Assembly (NCBI GenBank): GCA_963931995.1
Contig: OZ008371.1
Coordinates: 216,375,493-216,439,492 of the forward strand
Direction: 5' to 3'
Source of the DNA: Phaonia tiefii
Taxonomy: Eukaryota; Arthropoda; Insecta; Diptera; Muscidae
DNA: 64,000 nt
Shown: in pieces, positions 33,836 to 45,677 of the stretch
How positions within the stretch are numbered: the first letter of the stretch is position 1
Layout: each line of letters opens with the position of its first letter
Notes under the pieces: generated by a model
The model's database searches: none
What the model saw: the letters and a program-made list of their open reading frames with translations, nothing else
Told to the model about the DNA's origin: nothing
Made by a program: the position numbers and the translations under genes

Positions 33836-34990
33836 ATACCTTCACCCATAGGGACGGGGGTATATCATTTAATACGTAAAAAAATGTAACACATAGAATG
33901 AGCCATATTAGACCCTTAGCATCTTAGGACGAAATTCGTTTTATAACTTTTTAAGACGTTTGAGCCATGTCCGTCTGTCTGTCTGTCTGGTCAACACGAT
34001 AACAGCCGTAAATCTTTACAGATCACAATCACATTTTGTCAGTGACTATTATTTGCCAATATTGAGTTTGGGATTGCAAATGGGCGTTGTGACCACGCCC
34101 CTTCTGGTACCTCCCATACAAATCGACACATTTAGCACAAAATCATATTTCTTTCAAACTTTTCTTCTGGTAGATGTGATTAGCTTCAACTCTCACACCA
34201 GTTAATAATCTGTAAATGCCTAGTTAACTGGAGGAAATGGGCGAGATTGTCACGCCCATTCTGGTACCTCCTATACAAAACATGGTGTTCGTCCGGGTTG
34301 TCAAATCGCGTGAAACACTTCCGACCTTAATGAAATTAGGTATAAGGCTTCACGTTATCAAACGCCAATCACCGAGTAACACAAGGGTGATTTTGCCACG
34401 CCAATTGTGGTACCTCCCATACAAAAGTTGTTCGGCCGTCTGGTTGATCAGCACGAGAAGTCCAGCAAAACCGAACCAATCTTTATGAAAATTTGTACTA
34501 ATGAATATTTAGTCAAACAAATCTCTCCAATAGAAAATTAGTTGTTTTGCCACACCCATTCTGGTACCTCCCATATAAAAGTTGGGCGGATGACCGGTTG
34601 ATTGACACGATAACTCTCGTAAACTACAACCGATCTTAATAAAATTCGGTACTAGGCAATATTTCGCTAAAAGCTACTGTGTAATTAATAACTGACTATT
34701 ATGCCACGCCCAGTTTCGTACCTCCCATACAAAAGTTGGGCGTATTTGCAGTTTGCCGACTCGATATCTGCAATAAATCATAACCTATCTTAATAAAATG
34801 TGGCATTGATCAAAATGTTGGCAGCAACTTGCCATGCCCATTTTTGTACCTCGCATATAAATATTCGGAGGGAAACTAACTAATTTGGGTATTCAATAAT
34901 ATTTAGCGTAATGTCAATATGCTATTGCATATGGTCACTTTTGAGTATGGGCGTTTTCATTTAACAGAACTCGAACGCAATGGATGACTT
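33836..34990. repeat. Degenerate about 150-bp tandem repeats (CACGCCC...GGTACCTCC units)
   Basis: The block starts with a TTCACCCATAGGGACGGGGG leader and (GTCT)n at 33970-33988. It then has at least six diverged units whose anchor word CACGCCCATTCTGGTACCTCC-like begins at 34094, 34251, 34397, 34551, 34705 and 34833, so spacing is about 130-157. Each unit also has a ...GATCTTAATAAAATT...-type segment and a ...ACACGATAAC... segment. A similar leader plus tandem block is, from memory, common in fly genomes. No coding function is proposed. Confidence 0.75.
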
Positions 34991-35239
34991 TGGGTGAGGG
35001 TATGATTAAGTCGGTTCGCCCGACTGAAACTTATGTACTGGTTTTCATAGGAGTTTGTATATGTCGTCACCTAAAATGCACAAAGATGTAACCCTCATTT
35101 TCAAAATTTTACAGGAGAAGCAAAAATCCTTATAAAATCCAAAGTATTTCAGTTTTAAACGCGTTCATTCCACAGCGTACCTTAGGAACTTAGGAATTAA
35201 ATCTTCCCCAACATAAATTACATCTTCAATTTTCTACAA

Positions 35240-35720
35240 CTCTTAAAAATCTCCCCTATTCTTGAAAAAATTACCAATTATAAAAAAAATCCCATTTCTT
35301 AAAAAAACCCTTTCCTTCAAAAATAAATTCTCTTTAAAAAATTACATTTTCTTACAAAAATTCCATTTCTTAAAAATAAAATAATACATTTTCTTGTCTT
35401 TTCTTGAGATAAGAAGCCTTTCTGAAAATAAGTTAATTTTCTTAAAAAAAAATAACCATTTCCTAAAAAGAGTACCACTTATTCAAAAAGTACCTGTTCT
35501 CAAAAAAGTACTTCTTCTAAAAATATTACCTTTTCGTAAAAATAAAGTAGTTGTTAATAAAAGAAGTACCTCTCTTTAAAAAATTACCTTTTTGGAGAAA
35601 TATAATACATATACATACATATACTTACAAAAGAACCTAAAAATATACTTGTTTGTTTTTCTTAAAAAAGTTTATCATTTTACAAAAAGTATCTTTTCTT
35701 TAACATCCATTTGAATTATC
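35240..35720. repeat. Very AT-rich degenerate minisatellite (TTACCTTTTCTTAAAAA units)
   Basis: Some 16 diverged units of about 25-30 bases alternate a poly-A run with TTACC/TCCC and TTTTCTT words. The frame at 35394-35579 is only a reading of this repeat. Confidence 0.65.
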
Positions 35721-36030
35721 GTATTTTTTAACGGGCGCCTTAGGCGTGCTGGAACTGCTAACTTGTACATAATATATAGTGAAAGGAACTTCGGTCCAAC
35801 AGGGTGTCCCCTGACACCTCATGTAATGTTTTATATTTTAGTGATGTTTTGAAAAAATATTCTTCCTACGAATTGGACCACTTTATGAAAAACCCTTAGA
35901 AACTCGGAAAAATTGATTATTTTTGGTTATTTTTCCGATTGGATGCTTCGTTTCCGAGATAAAGAAATTTTTTTATATTTTTTCATATTTTCGATCAAAA
36001 ATGGGGAAGGGTTACCCTGGGTAACATGGC

Positions 36031-36245
36031 CGTGGGTAACTACCCAATATTTTCCCCATTACCCTGAGGGTAATGTGTAATCGTGATGGGTAATTCCCCA
36101 TTGTCGTGGGTAGCTTCCAATTATTTTCCCCATTACCCTGTGAATAATGGGTAATCGAGATGGGTGATTCCCCATTTGCGTGGGTAGCTACCCATTATTT
36201 TCCCCATTACCCTGAGGGTAATGTGTAAACGTTCATTACACATTC
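36031..36245. repeat. Three tandem 74-bp units (TGGGTAACTACCC... / CCCCATTACCCTGAGGG)
   Basis: Units begin at 36031, 36105 and 36179 with CGTGGGTAGCTACCCA-like words, and each contains TTTTCCCCATTACCCTG. The unit is rich in internal palindromes (GGGTAnnTACCC, CCCTGAGGG). It lies next to the truncated mariner copy at 36335. Confidence 0.8.
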
Positions 36246-36334
36246 CCCACGCCGATGTGTATGGGTTACAAGTGGGGGAGTAAATACGAAGTCTGATCGG
36301 GAGAAACATTTCTATGCCCTATGTCAATATTTAG

Positions 36335-37245
36335 CGAGAGAGCTAAATCAGCCAAATAAGAAGCATGATGAAGCAATTCGAACTTTAATTCATTAATTTT
36401 GGCCATCGCAATAGTGTATGTATGAACTGGAGCATTGCCTTGATGAAGCAGCACTTTCTTTTTCGCCAAATGCGGCCTCTTTCCACAATTTCATCACTTA
36501 AACGCAGCAATAAATTGCAAAATATTCGCCGATGATGGGTTTCCCTTTCTGAAGATAATTAATAAAAATTATCCAATGCGCATCCCAAAAACCAGACGCC
36601 ATGACCTTGCCTGCAGATGGAACCGTATTCGCCTTCTTTGGACACGATTCTCCTATTCCAGTCCACTGCTTTGACTGTTCCTTTGTTTCAGGTGTGTGGT
36701 TATAAATCGACGCAAAAAATCGGTTTTTTTATTGCGGTGAAACATCGCCAAATATTCGACTGAAACATCTTCACGATGCTGGTTTTGCTCATATACGATG
36801 TATAGCTCTTTTTGAAATGCCTATTATTTCAGCTAGCTCACGCACCTTCAGCCGACGATCATCCAATACCACTTTGTGGATTTTCTTAACCGTGTCTGGC
36901 TTGGACACCTCAATTGGTCGACCACTATGGTGTTCGTCTTGGCAGCTCGTACGGCCTCGTTTAAACTCTGCTACCCAATATTTTAAAATCGTAAACGAAG
37001 GAGCAGACATTTCAAATGGAAATATTGAATTAGATAACGGTGATCAATTTTTTCATGCTTACAAATTCACTGTGATCGTTTACTACTTTTGATGGCTCAA
37101 ATAAAAATACTAAAAAACGTGGCGCCTTAAAACTTAAAACATATGTTTTATAAGGTTGCCACTTTTCACTAAAATATTTTTTCCAAACTACTGGCAGCGT
37201 TTGTACGTCAGGTCGCCTAGTTTTGGGACCGCCTTCGTAATTGTA
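36335..37245 (-). mobile_element. Decayed mariner copy, 3' truncated, same family as 6165-7420
   Basis: On the minus strand the copy shares the leader (ACTAGGCGACCTGACG, GGAAAAAATATTTTAGTG, TTTAAGGCGCCACG) with the copy at 6165. It encodes ILKYWVAEFKRGRTSCQDEH and KVRELAEIIGISKRAIHR (helix-turn-helix), and later KKKVLLHQGNAPVHTYT and KINELKFELLHHASY. The second catalytic Asp is replaced by Gly in HQGNAP. Similarity stops near 36335 inside the segment that precedes the third Asp, so the 3' end is missing. Confidence 0.82.
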
Positions 37246-38473
37246 CCTTCCATGAATTAATCTCCGTTTTCAGGCCATCAGCCCTAGTGTCTGCCGGTTG
37301 GATTGCAAAATGTTTCTTATTTTTTTTTTGTGCTTCGTAGAACACACAGACTTTTTAAAGGCCTCAACAAGATACATAGTCGTTTCGATTTTGTTTTAAT
37401 CTACATTCATGAATTGGTAAAATATGACTTTAACTTTGACACTTTTTCCGCAACTGACACAAGTGTGCGTTTTAGTTGCGTTCCAAATGAGGACGTTCGG
37501 GGAAGAATTTAAAATCATTTACTTTCCAACGCAGGGATTTAAGCGAAATTTTGAAAACGTAACAGAAATGTTGTATACAGTGCAGTGATGCAACAATTTT
37601 TAGCCCGATTTGGGTTCAGATTCTTAGTCCATGTACGATTTAGTGTTGAAGAGTGTATAATTCTAGCCAAGAACTGTAATGCTCATTGAAGAATTCTAAA
37701 AATTGTTGACCAATTTCCTAACTTGCGGTCTCCTTACGTCTAATTCGCAATCCTACATATTCTTGCACTACAACTTCCCTCACTCCAAGCCCTTTAGCTG
37801 TACTCATTTCATCCCTCATACACACTAATGAGTGTTGGTATAAAACAGTAAAATTGATTGTAGTACTGCCATAGGATGGAGTACAAATGGGAGCTCGAAC
37901 AAACATATGTATTTCCGAACCGTGCAGAGCACTTCCATGGTACTGACCGATACCTGCCACAACAACATCAAACAACTATTTTGGTTAGAAATAATGATGT
38001 TGCACTTTTGCCTTTGTTCGTCGAAAGACCCGTGTCATTGAGTCACGGTTGCGAAGCACAAGTAGTTTGAAGACACCTTTTACATTTATAGCCGACAAGA
38101 TCGAAGGCAAGATGATGAATGAATAGCAGAGTGACGTGTTCAAATTGGTTGCAACAGATGGAAAACAAAGAGTGTTGATGGTTGTAGTGTTTGATACGAT
38201 TAAAGTGTCAAATAGCTCGTTGGTCGGTACCAATTCAACCTTAACCTGAAGGTTTGATTAATGATAACAGACAATAGAGGGCAATAATGAACATCGGTCG
38301 TGAATGTGATGCGGATGATAGGACATAATGAACGGCCAATGGAACAGATAATCAGACAAAGTAGCCAAGAGTCGTGGGAGGCAGGAGGGGTTTATGTTTT
38401 TGGGAAAATCTTATATTGCATAATAATTTGAAATTGCTTACAAGTGTGTTCGTGTGCTTCGTTTATATTTCAG
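37246..38473. other. Intronic, no gene seen before the exon 2 acceptor
   Basis: No transposon or coding sequence is supported. The stretch ends with GTGCTTCGTTTATATTTCAG, a good fly splice acceptor (38454-38473). Confidence 0.5.
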
Positions 38474-38768
38474 CTGATTGGGATTTTGATATCCCTGACA
38501 GCAGCCACAGTTTTGGAAAAAGGCGTAAAAGCTAAGGATACCTCGAAGAAAGCCGCCTCGCCTGCAGATGCTTCCAAAGCGGTGGCAAGTGGAGGGTCTG
38601 TGACGAGTGGCCGCTCTACTAAGGCTTTGAAATTAAACCAACCGGGAGAAAACCGAGGAAAACGGACACTCTATGACTATACCAATACCGGATTCTTGTA
38701 CCCCCAAATAGCGTCCAGACGGGGTGGTTATAACCAGGATGGCTTCTACAATGGACACAATACTGTTG
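38474..38768 (+). CDS. Coding exon 2 of Gln-rich secreted protein
   Basis: The exon lies between acceptor TTTCAG (38473) and donor GTATGTTTT (38769); it enters in phase 0 and leaves in phase 1. It encodes residues 8-105: the hydrophobic core LIGILISLTAAT of the signal peptide, a Lys/Ser/Ala-rich stretch, then the furin-like site RGKR (residues 68-71), after which the aromatic segment TLYDYTNTGFLYPQ begins. The RGKR site suggests removal of a short propeptide on the secretory route. Frame continuity with exon 3 through an 80-bp intron is exact (G from exon 2 plus CC from exon 3 forms Ala). Confidence 0.85.
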
Positions 38769-38848
38769 GTATGTTTTGCCTAATTATATGCACATTATTG
38801 CATCTCATTTTCGCTAAAAATATTAATCTGTTTCTTGTCTAAATTCAG

Positions 38849-41780
38849 CCCAATTTCCATCGGAGTATAATTACAACTACAGTCCCTACCCGCAGTATAT
38901 TGAGGCACCTGAGCCTATCATTGAAATCATTATTAAGGACGCCAATGAGACCATTGGCAACGCCAACCCTCAGCCTATTGTAACGAAAACGAAAAAGAAG
39001 AAGGAGAAGGTTCATGTGTTTTATGTCAACTACAAGAAGGACGAAAATAATAAATTGCACTTGGAAAGCCCCATAGCGTCCCTGAATAATGATGATGCTG
39101 AAGAGGAGGAAGAAGAGGAGCAGGTCATCGAATACCCTGTGACACCATTGCCCCCCGTTCAGTCCACTACGCTGAGAACCATCATTCATCCAGACTCTGA
39201 AAAATTCCACAGCAACAGTGGTATACATGTCACTTTTGGATCGGAAGACAAATCGCAAAGAGGCCACATTTTGGAGGAGCACAATGCTGAAAGTGTGCAA
39301 CGCCATGTGGTTGCAGTTCCGGTTCCTCAATCAGGGCTGAAGACTCAATACTCAATCGATTCTAGACAGGATTTCCAAGGGCATGCGCGATCACCATTTA
39401 CCAACAACTTCTTCCAGTCCACTTCTAACTTGCAATACCAACCATCGCAACAGTTGCCCAGCCAGCATTCAACGCCTTATTTCAGACCTCCGGTGTCGCA
39501 CCAGCAACAATTTGCATCAACATCCCAAAACTCCTATCAAAAAGCACCCAACGTTCAGAAGACTTCCTTCAATGGTCCGACTGCGCAAGGTCAATTCCTC
39601 CATTCCCAACAACAACAGCAACACCAACATCAGCAGCAGCATCAGCAGCAAGTGCGAAAGCCCTTAGCACAAGTGCAGCAACACATACACCAGCAGTTGC
39701 AACACCAATCGCAATATTATATCAATCACAACCAAGTATATCAACAACAACCACAGCAACAACAAAACCAACAACAACAACAACAACATCAGCAACAACA
39801 ACATCAGCAACAACCACAGCAGCAACATCATCAACAACAACAGCAAAATTCCCAATATTATAATGGCTTGTCGCAAAAGCCATCCCAGCCAAACAAGCAG
39901 CAACCCATTATATTCCCTACAGCCCCTCCGAAATCGCAGGAGTTGCCCGTAAGACAACCCCCCCAGCCTTATCAACCAATCAAATTCCGGCCTACAGCTG
40001 CACCAGCGGCCAGCCAACCCAAGCCAACGCCTATATCCGCGAAATTGGAAAATTATCATTCCAAGCCCTACCAGTTCCAAAGACAACCACAGTTTGTTCA
40101 ACAGCCGACATTTACGGTGCAGTCTCCAACGGTACCACCGGCTCAACACTACAATCAGCAACATCAACAGCAACACCAACAACAACAACAACAACACCAA
40201 CAACAACACCACCAACAACCACAACAGCAACCACACCAGCCACAATCGACGAACTTCCAATCGAATTCCATTTACTACACACAAAACAGTGGCCAACAGC
40301 AACAACAACAGTCAGCCGTGCAACATCAGGGCAAGCAACCAATCCATCCATCGCTTAGCACAGCAGCTTCCGGACTAAATTGGCTGGATATTAAACCCTC
40401 CAGAGAAACCGAATTATTAAAGTCAATACCCAAATTCGAACAACACATTACGGAGACAGTACAAAACAACTATCAAACCGGGCAGTACCAGACTAAAAAC
40501 CAAGTTATCCATGACATACCCGCCCCCAACTTGGCCCCACAGTCACAGCAGGGTTTCTATTCAAACTCGAATAGTTTCAGTAACCAAAATCAACCACAAC
40601 AGCAGTATAGTAATTTCGTGACAACCTCCTCCAACCTCGCACCATTTCATCATGTCGATAGTTCAACGCAAGCACCCCAGTTTGTGGAGTCTACAGACGG
40701 CCAAAAGATCATGGTTGTTACGCCGATGCCTCCAAATATCTATCAACAGTACCAATCGTCCCACTTCCCTACATCTGAAGGAAACCAGCAACAGTCAACC
40801 CATCTTGTGACAAGCGCACAATCTCAAGATCAGTCCAAGAATTATTTCTACCAACAGCAGCAGCCTAGACAGGGAGTAGCTTCAATTCAAGCGCAAACTC
40901 AATCCGAGCCTGCGTCCTCAAGTGGTAATTCACAGTTCAGTGTTTCAACCTACCACTCGGATGTGTTCAAGGAACTGGGCCAACGTAAATCGCAAGAGGC
41001 ACCTCAAACTGGAAGTTCGTACATACCTCCTAAGGAAACTAGTAACGGAAATCCTGCTTCTGCTTCTTCTGCCGAAGTGAAGTCTACCACGCCGCCGCCT
41101 CCCAATCCGAAGAACTTGTTGCAATTGCCTGACGAAGTTCCAGATGATTTGCGCCAGCAATTACTCTCTTCGGGTATTTTGAGCAATGCCGACATTTCGG
41201 TTTTGGATTATGATAAAGTGGGAGACATCGCTTTGGAAAATCTTCCAGCTGAACACTTGCAGCACTTTTACGGCGCAGGCGGTGGGGCGCAAATATCGGA
41301 ATCGAAAAAGGTCCTGACAGTTGTAAAGCCTAATGGTGATAAGGTTGCGCTGGACGAGAAAGAGTTAGACAATGTAAAAGAGACCAACCACATACTTCTC
41401 AACAAAAACAAGGACCCCAAGGTGGTTCGTTTCGAAGGGCATCAATCGGGTTCATCAGAGTCGGCTAGCAATACCACTTCGGGTGAACGCCAATACAACA
41501 GATATTTGCCATTGAAAATAAACGCTGCAAACTTCCCTAAGCCAGACGTAGAGGATCTAAAGGGCAAAACCATTCAAAGTGTAGTAGTCCTGGCTCCCGT
41601 AGACACTCCAGCCAGCGCAGATGGTTCAATAGTGGAAGATACGAAAGAGGTTAAATTTTTGGGAGGTGATTTGATAAAGGCTCTGGCAAAGAAGCCTACT
41701 AAAGACAACTTCAAGAGGTGGCTAGAAAAGGAATCCAGAACGGAAGTCGATCAGCAGTCGGTTGTTTTGCTAGTGGCAAG
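38849..41780 (+). CDS. Coding exon 3 of Gln-rich secreted protein (main exon)
   Basis: This exon encodes about 977 residues. It starts with QFPSEYNYNYSPYPQY, an acidic/hydrophobic patch (EPIIEIIIKDANETIG), then KKKKEKVHVFYVNYKKD, a basic beta-strand-like motif seen in some insect secreted low-complexity proteins (recall only, unnamed here). EEEEEEE follows, then a long Gln/His/Pro-rich region (residues about 355-780, CAA/CAG opa tracts). The C-terminal part regains complexity from about residue 850: PPPPNPKNLLQLPDEVPDDL, LSSGILSNADISVLDYDKVG, then VVLAPVDTP and FLGGDLIKALAKKPTKDNF. The protein is probably extracellular and may be matrix, cuticle or chorion related. Antisense frames through the Gln tract are shadows. 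Exon end: GGCAAG|GTAAGT at 41780/41781, phase 2. Confidence 0.9.
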
Positions 41781-41848
41781 GTAAGTACTCTTGAACATAT
41801 CGGGCGTATTGCACTTTTCTCTTTCTGACACCTCTTAACTCTTTGCAG

Positions 41849-42041
41849 ACTTTCGCATTCCTCGGAGCAGGAGATCTTTATGTATGACCTAAGTACCGGC
41901 GAAGTAAACAAACTAAATGGTGAACTCTCTAGCAAATTTGTCAGTGTGGCTGAAGAAAATGCCAGCGCAGAAGACTTAGAACACGGCTCGACACTGGATC
42001 CCAATTTCTTGGATTCAATGATACGGAAGGTCGTGAGATAG
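41849..42041 (+). CDS. Last coding exon of Gln-rich secreted protein
   Basis: The exon follows a 68-bp intron (GTAAGT at 41781 to TTTGCAG at 41848). It completes an Arg codon and encodes LSHSSEQEIFMYDLSTGEV through LDSMIRKVVR to TAG at 42039-42041. Coding lengths of the four exons (21, 295, 2932 and 193) sum to 3441, exactly 1146 codons plus a stop, which supports the model. The ending is a well-formed, non-repetitive domain, so selection on the C-terminus is likely. Confidence 0.88.
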
Positions 42042-42760
42042 GATGTCGTCCCTGAGACCCACTCAAAGACAGATTGCTATTGCTACTGTTAACTCCAACA
42101 TCTACAAGTGCCACAAACCCCACAAATCACCGCGTCCATATTTCCCAAAATAGACTAATATCTATCCACTTGAGTCAACTTCTACCCTGATCATTAGCTC
42201 CGTCCTTTCATGCTCGCGCACTGCATAGCTTTTATTGCGTCCTCTCTGTAAGGATTGTGGTTAGAATTGCAAATCTATTTCCCCACAATTTTATAAACAC
42301 GTGCTTGAAGGACGATATATGTACTATATCCTTATGGTTTGTTAAAAAAAAATACTCTTTGTTTAACGCTGATACGATTATGTTAGTTAATTTTATTAAT
42401 CTATTTACTATCTGATTTGTACATATTGAAATACATAAGTATACATGCATACATTTACATATACACTTTTTGCTACATACATATGTATATCCGAATTTCT
42501 ATATTAAGTAAAGAAAACTTTTTATAAAATGTATTGTCTCACCTGTCATTGCCTACTTTCCACAATACTCGTGGGGAATAGCGCCGAGCATTCGCCGTTG
42601 GTCTGTTTCAAAATGGGTTTGGTTGTAAATTGTTTTAATGTTTTTTTTTTGGTTCTACCACCACAAATGAAATGATTTCACCACGATTACACGAGACACG
42701 CTCAGCAAACCCGATTGCGACATTCATACACATACTAATAAATAAGTGTTTTACATTACA
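42042..42760 (+). other. Probable 3' UTR of Gln-rich gene
   Basis: AT-rich sequence after the stop. The first clear AATAAA is at 42737-42742. The true end could be earlier with a variant signal. Confidence 0.4.
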
Positions 42761-42892
42761 AAGGATTTGTTGTACAAACTTAACATTTCAAGGACGCAGA
42801 TACAACGAATCTGTTCAAAGAATAATAAATTATCAGGAAGGCTTTAGAGAGAGCTGCACACAATTAGAGAAATGTAAGATTTTCTATTATTT

Positions 42893-43157
42893 GACCGTCG
42901 GTGTTGCAATGGTAGCGTGTGCGACTCTTGTACATGACATCGTGAGTTCGATCCCTGCTCTGACAACCTTAATTTTTTTCGACGCCGTTCACCTCGCTTA
43001 GCGACGATGACCCTATCGAGTGTTTAGCTTCTCAAAATATTGCTCGGAAACGGTGTAAAACTGTAGGCCCCAATCAGTGAGTATAGAACAATAAAGCGCA
43101 CAGCTCACAGGTTGCGAGAATTTTTCCAAATCCCTTAATGAGAAGTAATGGGAAACA
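42893..43157 (+). mobile_element. tRNA-derived SINE, copy 4 (forward)
   Basis: The copy begins GACCGTCGGTGTTGCAATGG with an A box near 42902-42918 and a B box (GAGTTCGATCCCTG) near 42944-42957. It runs through CACCTCGCTTAGCG and GGAAACGGTGTAAAACTG to AGAAGTAATGGGAAAC. It is nearly full length with moderate divergence. Confidence 0.85.
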
Positions 43158-44877
43158 ATATTTTAGTAGATACTGATTTCAAGTATTCCCATAAGAAATA
43201 CATGTCAGAAAGACGTCCTGATTTTCTGGTTCTGGAAAATACATTTAACAGTACGCAGCTGAAAAGAAAAGGCAACGGGATTTTTTGCGGGCGTATCTAA
43301 TTAAAGGATATTTATAAAATCATTAAAGACTCTTCCTGTTGCCTAGAACAGAAGAACATTTTGTGATATTTGTTTGGCCAGCGAATTATAGAGTTTTATT
43401 AATACTTTTTTGCAGCCCACACCACAGTTTATTCCGCCCTTTTGGCGCTGTTTTCGTATTTGTTTTTGAGAAATCAAGGAAAATTTCTTGTTTCTGTCAT
43501 TGCCAAAATTATGGAATATCTAATAGATTTCGACTTGTTTTGGGACGAAATCACAAGCTGCAAGATGCATCTATTCTATATAGAAGCATTAAATCACTTG
43601 ATTTAATTTTTTCATGACCTAAACTATTGAGTTCTTGAGAAATTTTCGTAAGAAATTTTGTCATTTACACTAAACGGAAATAGTTGTTGCAGAGAGTTGC
43701 CATCTGTCTCTGATTTTTATTGTGTGGTGGTGTTACTGTTGTTTGTGGAGATGGGTAAGGGCCGTGCTTTTTGGAGTGCCACGCGTGTGCACGATGTGTT
43801 CGTTCAGGAAATTTGAATTTCGTGCGTGCGCCGTTCATGTTAGTTCAGAGAAAAAAATCGTGCGTGTGTAGTGCGTGCAAGTCGAGAGTACTGTGGCACG
43901 AAAAAACACGAAAAAATACCTTCAAAATTAAACACAGTTAAATATTGGGAAATTATTCGCTATCGCTTTATCACACAACTTGACCAAAAAATTCTGTCTG
44001 TGTAAATGAGTGTTAACTTTACGTCCGTGGTTGGCAATGTTACCAATGGAATGCACCTCTGTAAGCTGCAGCGCTTCATATTTGTCAAATTTACAATCGT
44101 GTTAAAATTCGACTGACTTCTTCCGTCACACATTTAAAAGAAAATTCACAAAATAGAAATCAATCATCGGTTCTTCGTCCAAAATGTCAAACAAAATACA
44201 AAAAGAAGATATACAAAGAGGAGTTCTAAGAAAGGTTCAAGTTCAATTTAAATGCAAACATTTTTGCACATTGAGTGCGGTGAGACAATAGTGGGCTATT
44301 TATGCTGCGAAAAATTAAAAACTGTTTTGTCCCTGTTACGCACCCTTTTGTTGGTAAACACGTTTCTCTAAACATAGTATAACCTTTTACCTAATGTTTT
44401 CAGTGTATACACTGTTTTTATATTTTCGTGTTAGACCATGCTTTTCCGTGCGTGCGCGTGCCTGTTGGCAATGACTAAGTTAGTGCTTGCGCGGGTCGTG
44501 CCTTTTCCAAAATTTAGTCGTGTGTACCTGTGTGTGTGTCTTAATATCAACTTAGTGTTTGTGTCGGGTCGTGCCTAGAAAATAAGGCACGCGCCAGTCT
44601 CTAGTCAAAACCATAGATAAAGTAAACTTATAGATGCATCACAAGTATTAGGAACATTTTAATGTGATGGATAATTTTCTAGGTATCGTTGAAAGCAATA
44701 AATGAATTTTTTTTTGGTTCCAAAAAAAGTAAAAAAAATATCACATTAAAATTTAAAACTGCATATCAAAAGAAAAAATCATTTCCAACGAAAATGTCAA
44801 TTCAGAACAAGAGTTCAAAACGTAACTTAAAATGGAATATTTAATGGCCATCGTATTGCAACGCCAAGTCTCCACAA
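43158..44877. other. Intergenic; GTGCGTGC-rich patches, no gene
   Basis: Two clusters of GTGCGTG/CGTGCC-type words, at 43760-43890 and 44440-44600, flank an AT-rich centre. They look like decayed simple repeats. No supported coding sequence. Confidence 0.45.
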
Positions 44878-45250
44878 TCTATGCCCCATTAAATTGATTT
44901 TTCGTCCGGTTCAGCGACCATTCGTGGTTGAGAGTCCTCAGACACTCGAATGGTTTTTGGATCTGCGACCACTGAAGTTGCTATGCTTTTAGGGCGGTGG
45001 AAGTTTTTGGATTTAAAAGGCGTTCCGGCAAGTTCAGACTCATGGTTTTGAAAAAGTTTTTATATAAGAAAAAAAATTTATTATGTGAAATTATTAAAGT
45101 TTGTCACATTTTCCCTTGTCAAAATTATTTTCACAAAAATTTCCCACAATTTTGAATACACGTCAATGAGAATTATGGGAAACTTCATTGAAATGAAACG
45201 CAGTACAAAACAACACCTATTGAAAAAATGTGACAATGTTTGAGCTATAT

Positions 45251-45677
45251 CATAGAATAATACATACCATAGAAGCTTTTATTCGCTCAATAAATTAAAC
45301 GTCATAGGTACGATGGAAAGTAAACATTGGATGGTGGAAAATATGGGTTCAATAATACCAGATGGTGGCAATAGTATACAGCGATCAACAAAGGAACAAC
45401 AACTGAATTTCGTGCTTTTGTGGCAAACTAGTTGTGTTAAATACAATACAAATGTATACCAACGATATAAGTCAACAAAAAAGTGCAAAATGTATTTAAA
45501 TTTTTCAGTTCTACACCAAAACGACAGGAAAAAGTTAAGTGAACATATTTTGTAGCTCCACCTGGTGTAAGGTAATTTTAAATTTAATTTCTCTCATTTC
45601 CACAAACCTACGACGAAGAGTGTGAAATGAAACGTCAGATGAGAGAATAAGTTTATCTACGTATGTATTATTCTATG
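45251..45677 (+). mobile_element. 427-bp TIR element, copy 2, with 8-bp TSD
   Basis: AGCTATAT flanks the element at 45243-45250 and 45678-45685. The ends are CATAGAATAATACATACC and its inverted partner. Like copy 1 it is 427 bases long and encloses an 80-codon frame (45313-45555) with GSIIPDGGNS and QTSCVKYNTNVYQRYKS. No transposase is present; mobilisation would need one supplied from elsewhere. Confidence 0.88.

Larger units (their letters stand above)
4836..38473 (+). other. Putative 33.6-kb first intron, filled with transposons
   Basis: The intron runs from GTGAGTAC at 4836 to TTTATATTTCAG ending at 38473. It holds nearly every DNA transposon class in the window, the intact RTE element, SINEs and several satellites. 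The element-free stretches inside it are AT-rich and show no exon I can support. Large first introns with start codons in tiny exons are common in fly developmental and cuticle genes; here the size is at least partly due to insertions. Confidence 0.5.

Noticed and set aside
36001..36245. CRISPR-like array
   Set aside because: Units are direct tandem 74-bp repeats without unique spacers in a eukaryotic genome.
39664..40308. Open frame of 214 codons on the minus strand, Leu/Val-rich
   Set aside because: It is the antisense of the CAA/CAG tract of the Gln-rich gene; poly-Gln codons read backwards as Leu/Val. The same applies to the minus-strand frame at 38845-39330 and the plus-strand shifted frames at 39383 and 40094.
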